A stretch of DNA of 64,000 nt from Rhodohalobacter sp. SW132 (GTDB taxonomy: Bacteria > Bacteroidota > Rhodothermia > Balneolales > Balneolaceae): NCBI RefSeq assembly GCF_003390325.1, contig NZ_QUOK01000002.1, positions 62,001 through 126,000 on the forward strand, read 5' to 3'. Positions 63,848-64,000 of this stretch are shown here, piece after piece; positions within the stretch are counted from its first letter, which is position 1, and the number at the start of each line of letters is the position of its first letter. The notes under the pieces are model-generated. The model was not told where the DNA came from and did not search any database. It saw only the letters and a program-made list of their open reading frames with translations. The position numbers were made by a program, and so were the translations under genes.

Positions 63848-64000
63848 ATGAATTCAAACATACGATTAGTCTCTTTTCTGAAGATACTAATGGTTATCCC
63901 ACTCTTGCTTGGAATATCCAATAGTGTCTTAGCTCAACATCAGGTATCCGGTACTGTTACTGATGCAGAAACCGGAGAAGCGCTTCCCGGTGTAAGTGTT
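63848..64000 (+). CDS. Start of a SusC/RagA-type TonB-dependent receptor (cut by window end)
   Basis: The first 51 codons are present. A signal peptide runs from MNSNIRLVSFLKILMVIPLL to SVLAQ, followed by HQVSGTVTDAETGEALPGVS, the opening of the carboxypeptidase-like regulatory domain of SusC-type receptors. The gene continues past the window end. The 240 bp upstream have no other gene. Confidence 0.8.
   Translation, partial: MNSNIRLVSFLKILMVIPLLLGISNSVLAQHQVSGTVTDAETGEALPGVSV

Overview
The window reads as a chromosomal stretch of a Bacteroidota-like bacterium, most likely of the Balneolota/Rhodothermota side. The signs are a SusC-type TonB receptor start, TonB receptors with carboxypeptidase-like N-terminal domains, BF3164-type six-bladed propeller lipoproteins, many signal-II lipoproteins, a serine/threonine kinase fused to TPRs, two FG-GAP/VCBS surface proteins, and few Shine-Dalgarno sequences. 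The phylum is an inference from gene content. No rRNA, CRISPR array or intact transposase is seen; one tRNA (Val, GAC) is present.

Layout. 1-5000: a large HPII-type catalase, a propeller lipoprotein, then two toxin-antitoxin pairs on the minus strand (HigB/HigA and MntA/HepT). 5000-9200: a gene-poor, repeat-rich zone. It holds an outer-membrane barrel gene, an ECF sigma factor, a small membrane protein, three copies (A, B, C) of an unrecognised interspersed repeat and a MITE-like element. 9200-13400: YihY/BrkB membrane protein, a dimethylarginine-hydrolase-like enzyme, a ThuA-domain protein and an alpha/beta hydrolase. 13900-16800: tRNA-Val, nusB, a phosphoesterase, ychF and a Smr protein. 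16800-21000: a deoxyribose-phosphate aldolase operon with two aldehyde dehydrogenase subunits that look like a split ALDH16, plus a SPOR lipoprotein. 21000-24000: an Xre/RES toxin-antitoxin pair and pckA. 24000-32500: TPR kinase, the ybbA/ybbP ABC exporter divergent from tesA (same arrangement as in E. coli) and a SIMPL protein. 32700-37200: a TonB receptor coupled to an SGNH-hydrolase lipoprotein. 37400-42000: xylose catabolism (xylA, xylB, and an MFS sugar transporter with an unusual insertion). 42200-51300: a full trans-4-hydroxy-L-proline degradation cluster (epimerase, D-hydroxyproline dehydrogenase, deaminase, ketoglutarate semialdehyde dehydrogenase) with an OCD-family reductase, a DUF885 peptidase and a divergent AraC regulator. 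51500-64000: exported lipoproteins and peptidases: propeller, a double CRTAC-like FG-GAP protein, DUF885, an S9 peptidase, a stand-alone TonB plug lipoprotein, a cytochrome-c/FG-GAP lipoprotein, and the start of a SusC-like receptor.

How the parts may work together. The organism looks like a heterotroph feeding on sugars (xylose, deoxyribose) and on peptides rich in (hydroxy)proline; the exported DUF885 and S9 peptidases could feed the hydroxyproline pathway. Three AAGCGCTT-centred palindromes, upstream of pckA, the 32715 TonB receptor and the MFS transporter, suggest a shared LacI-family regulator encoded elsewhere. The most novel-looking material is non-coding: the A/B/C repeat family, a composite GC-rich intergenic repeat present in two opposite orientations, a 71-nt dispersed repeat, a 127-bp tandem repeat, and a 31-codon basic ORF between ybbA and tesA. 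I did not find a convincing wholly new multi-gene system.
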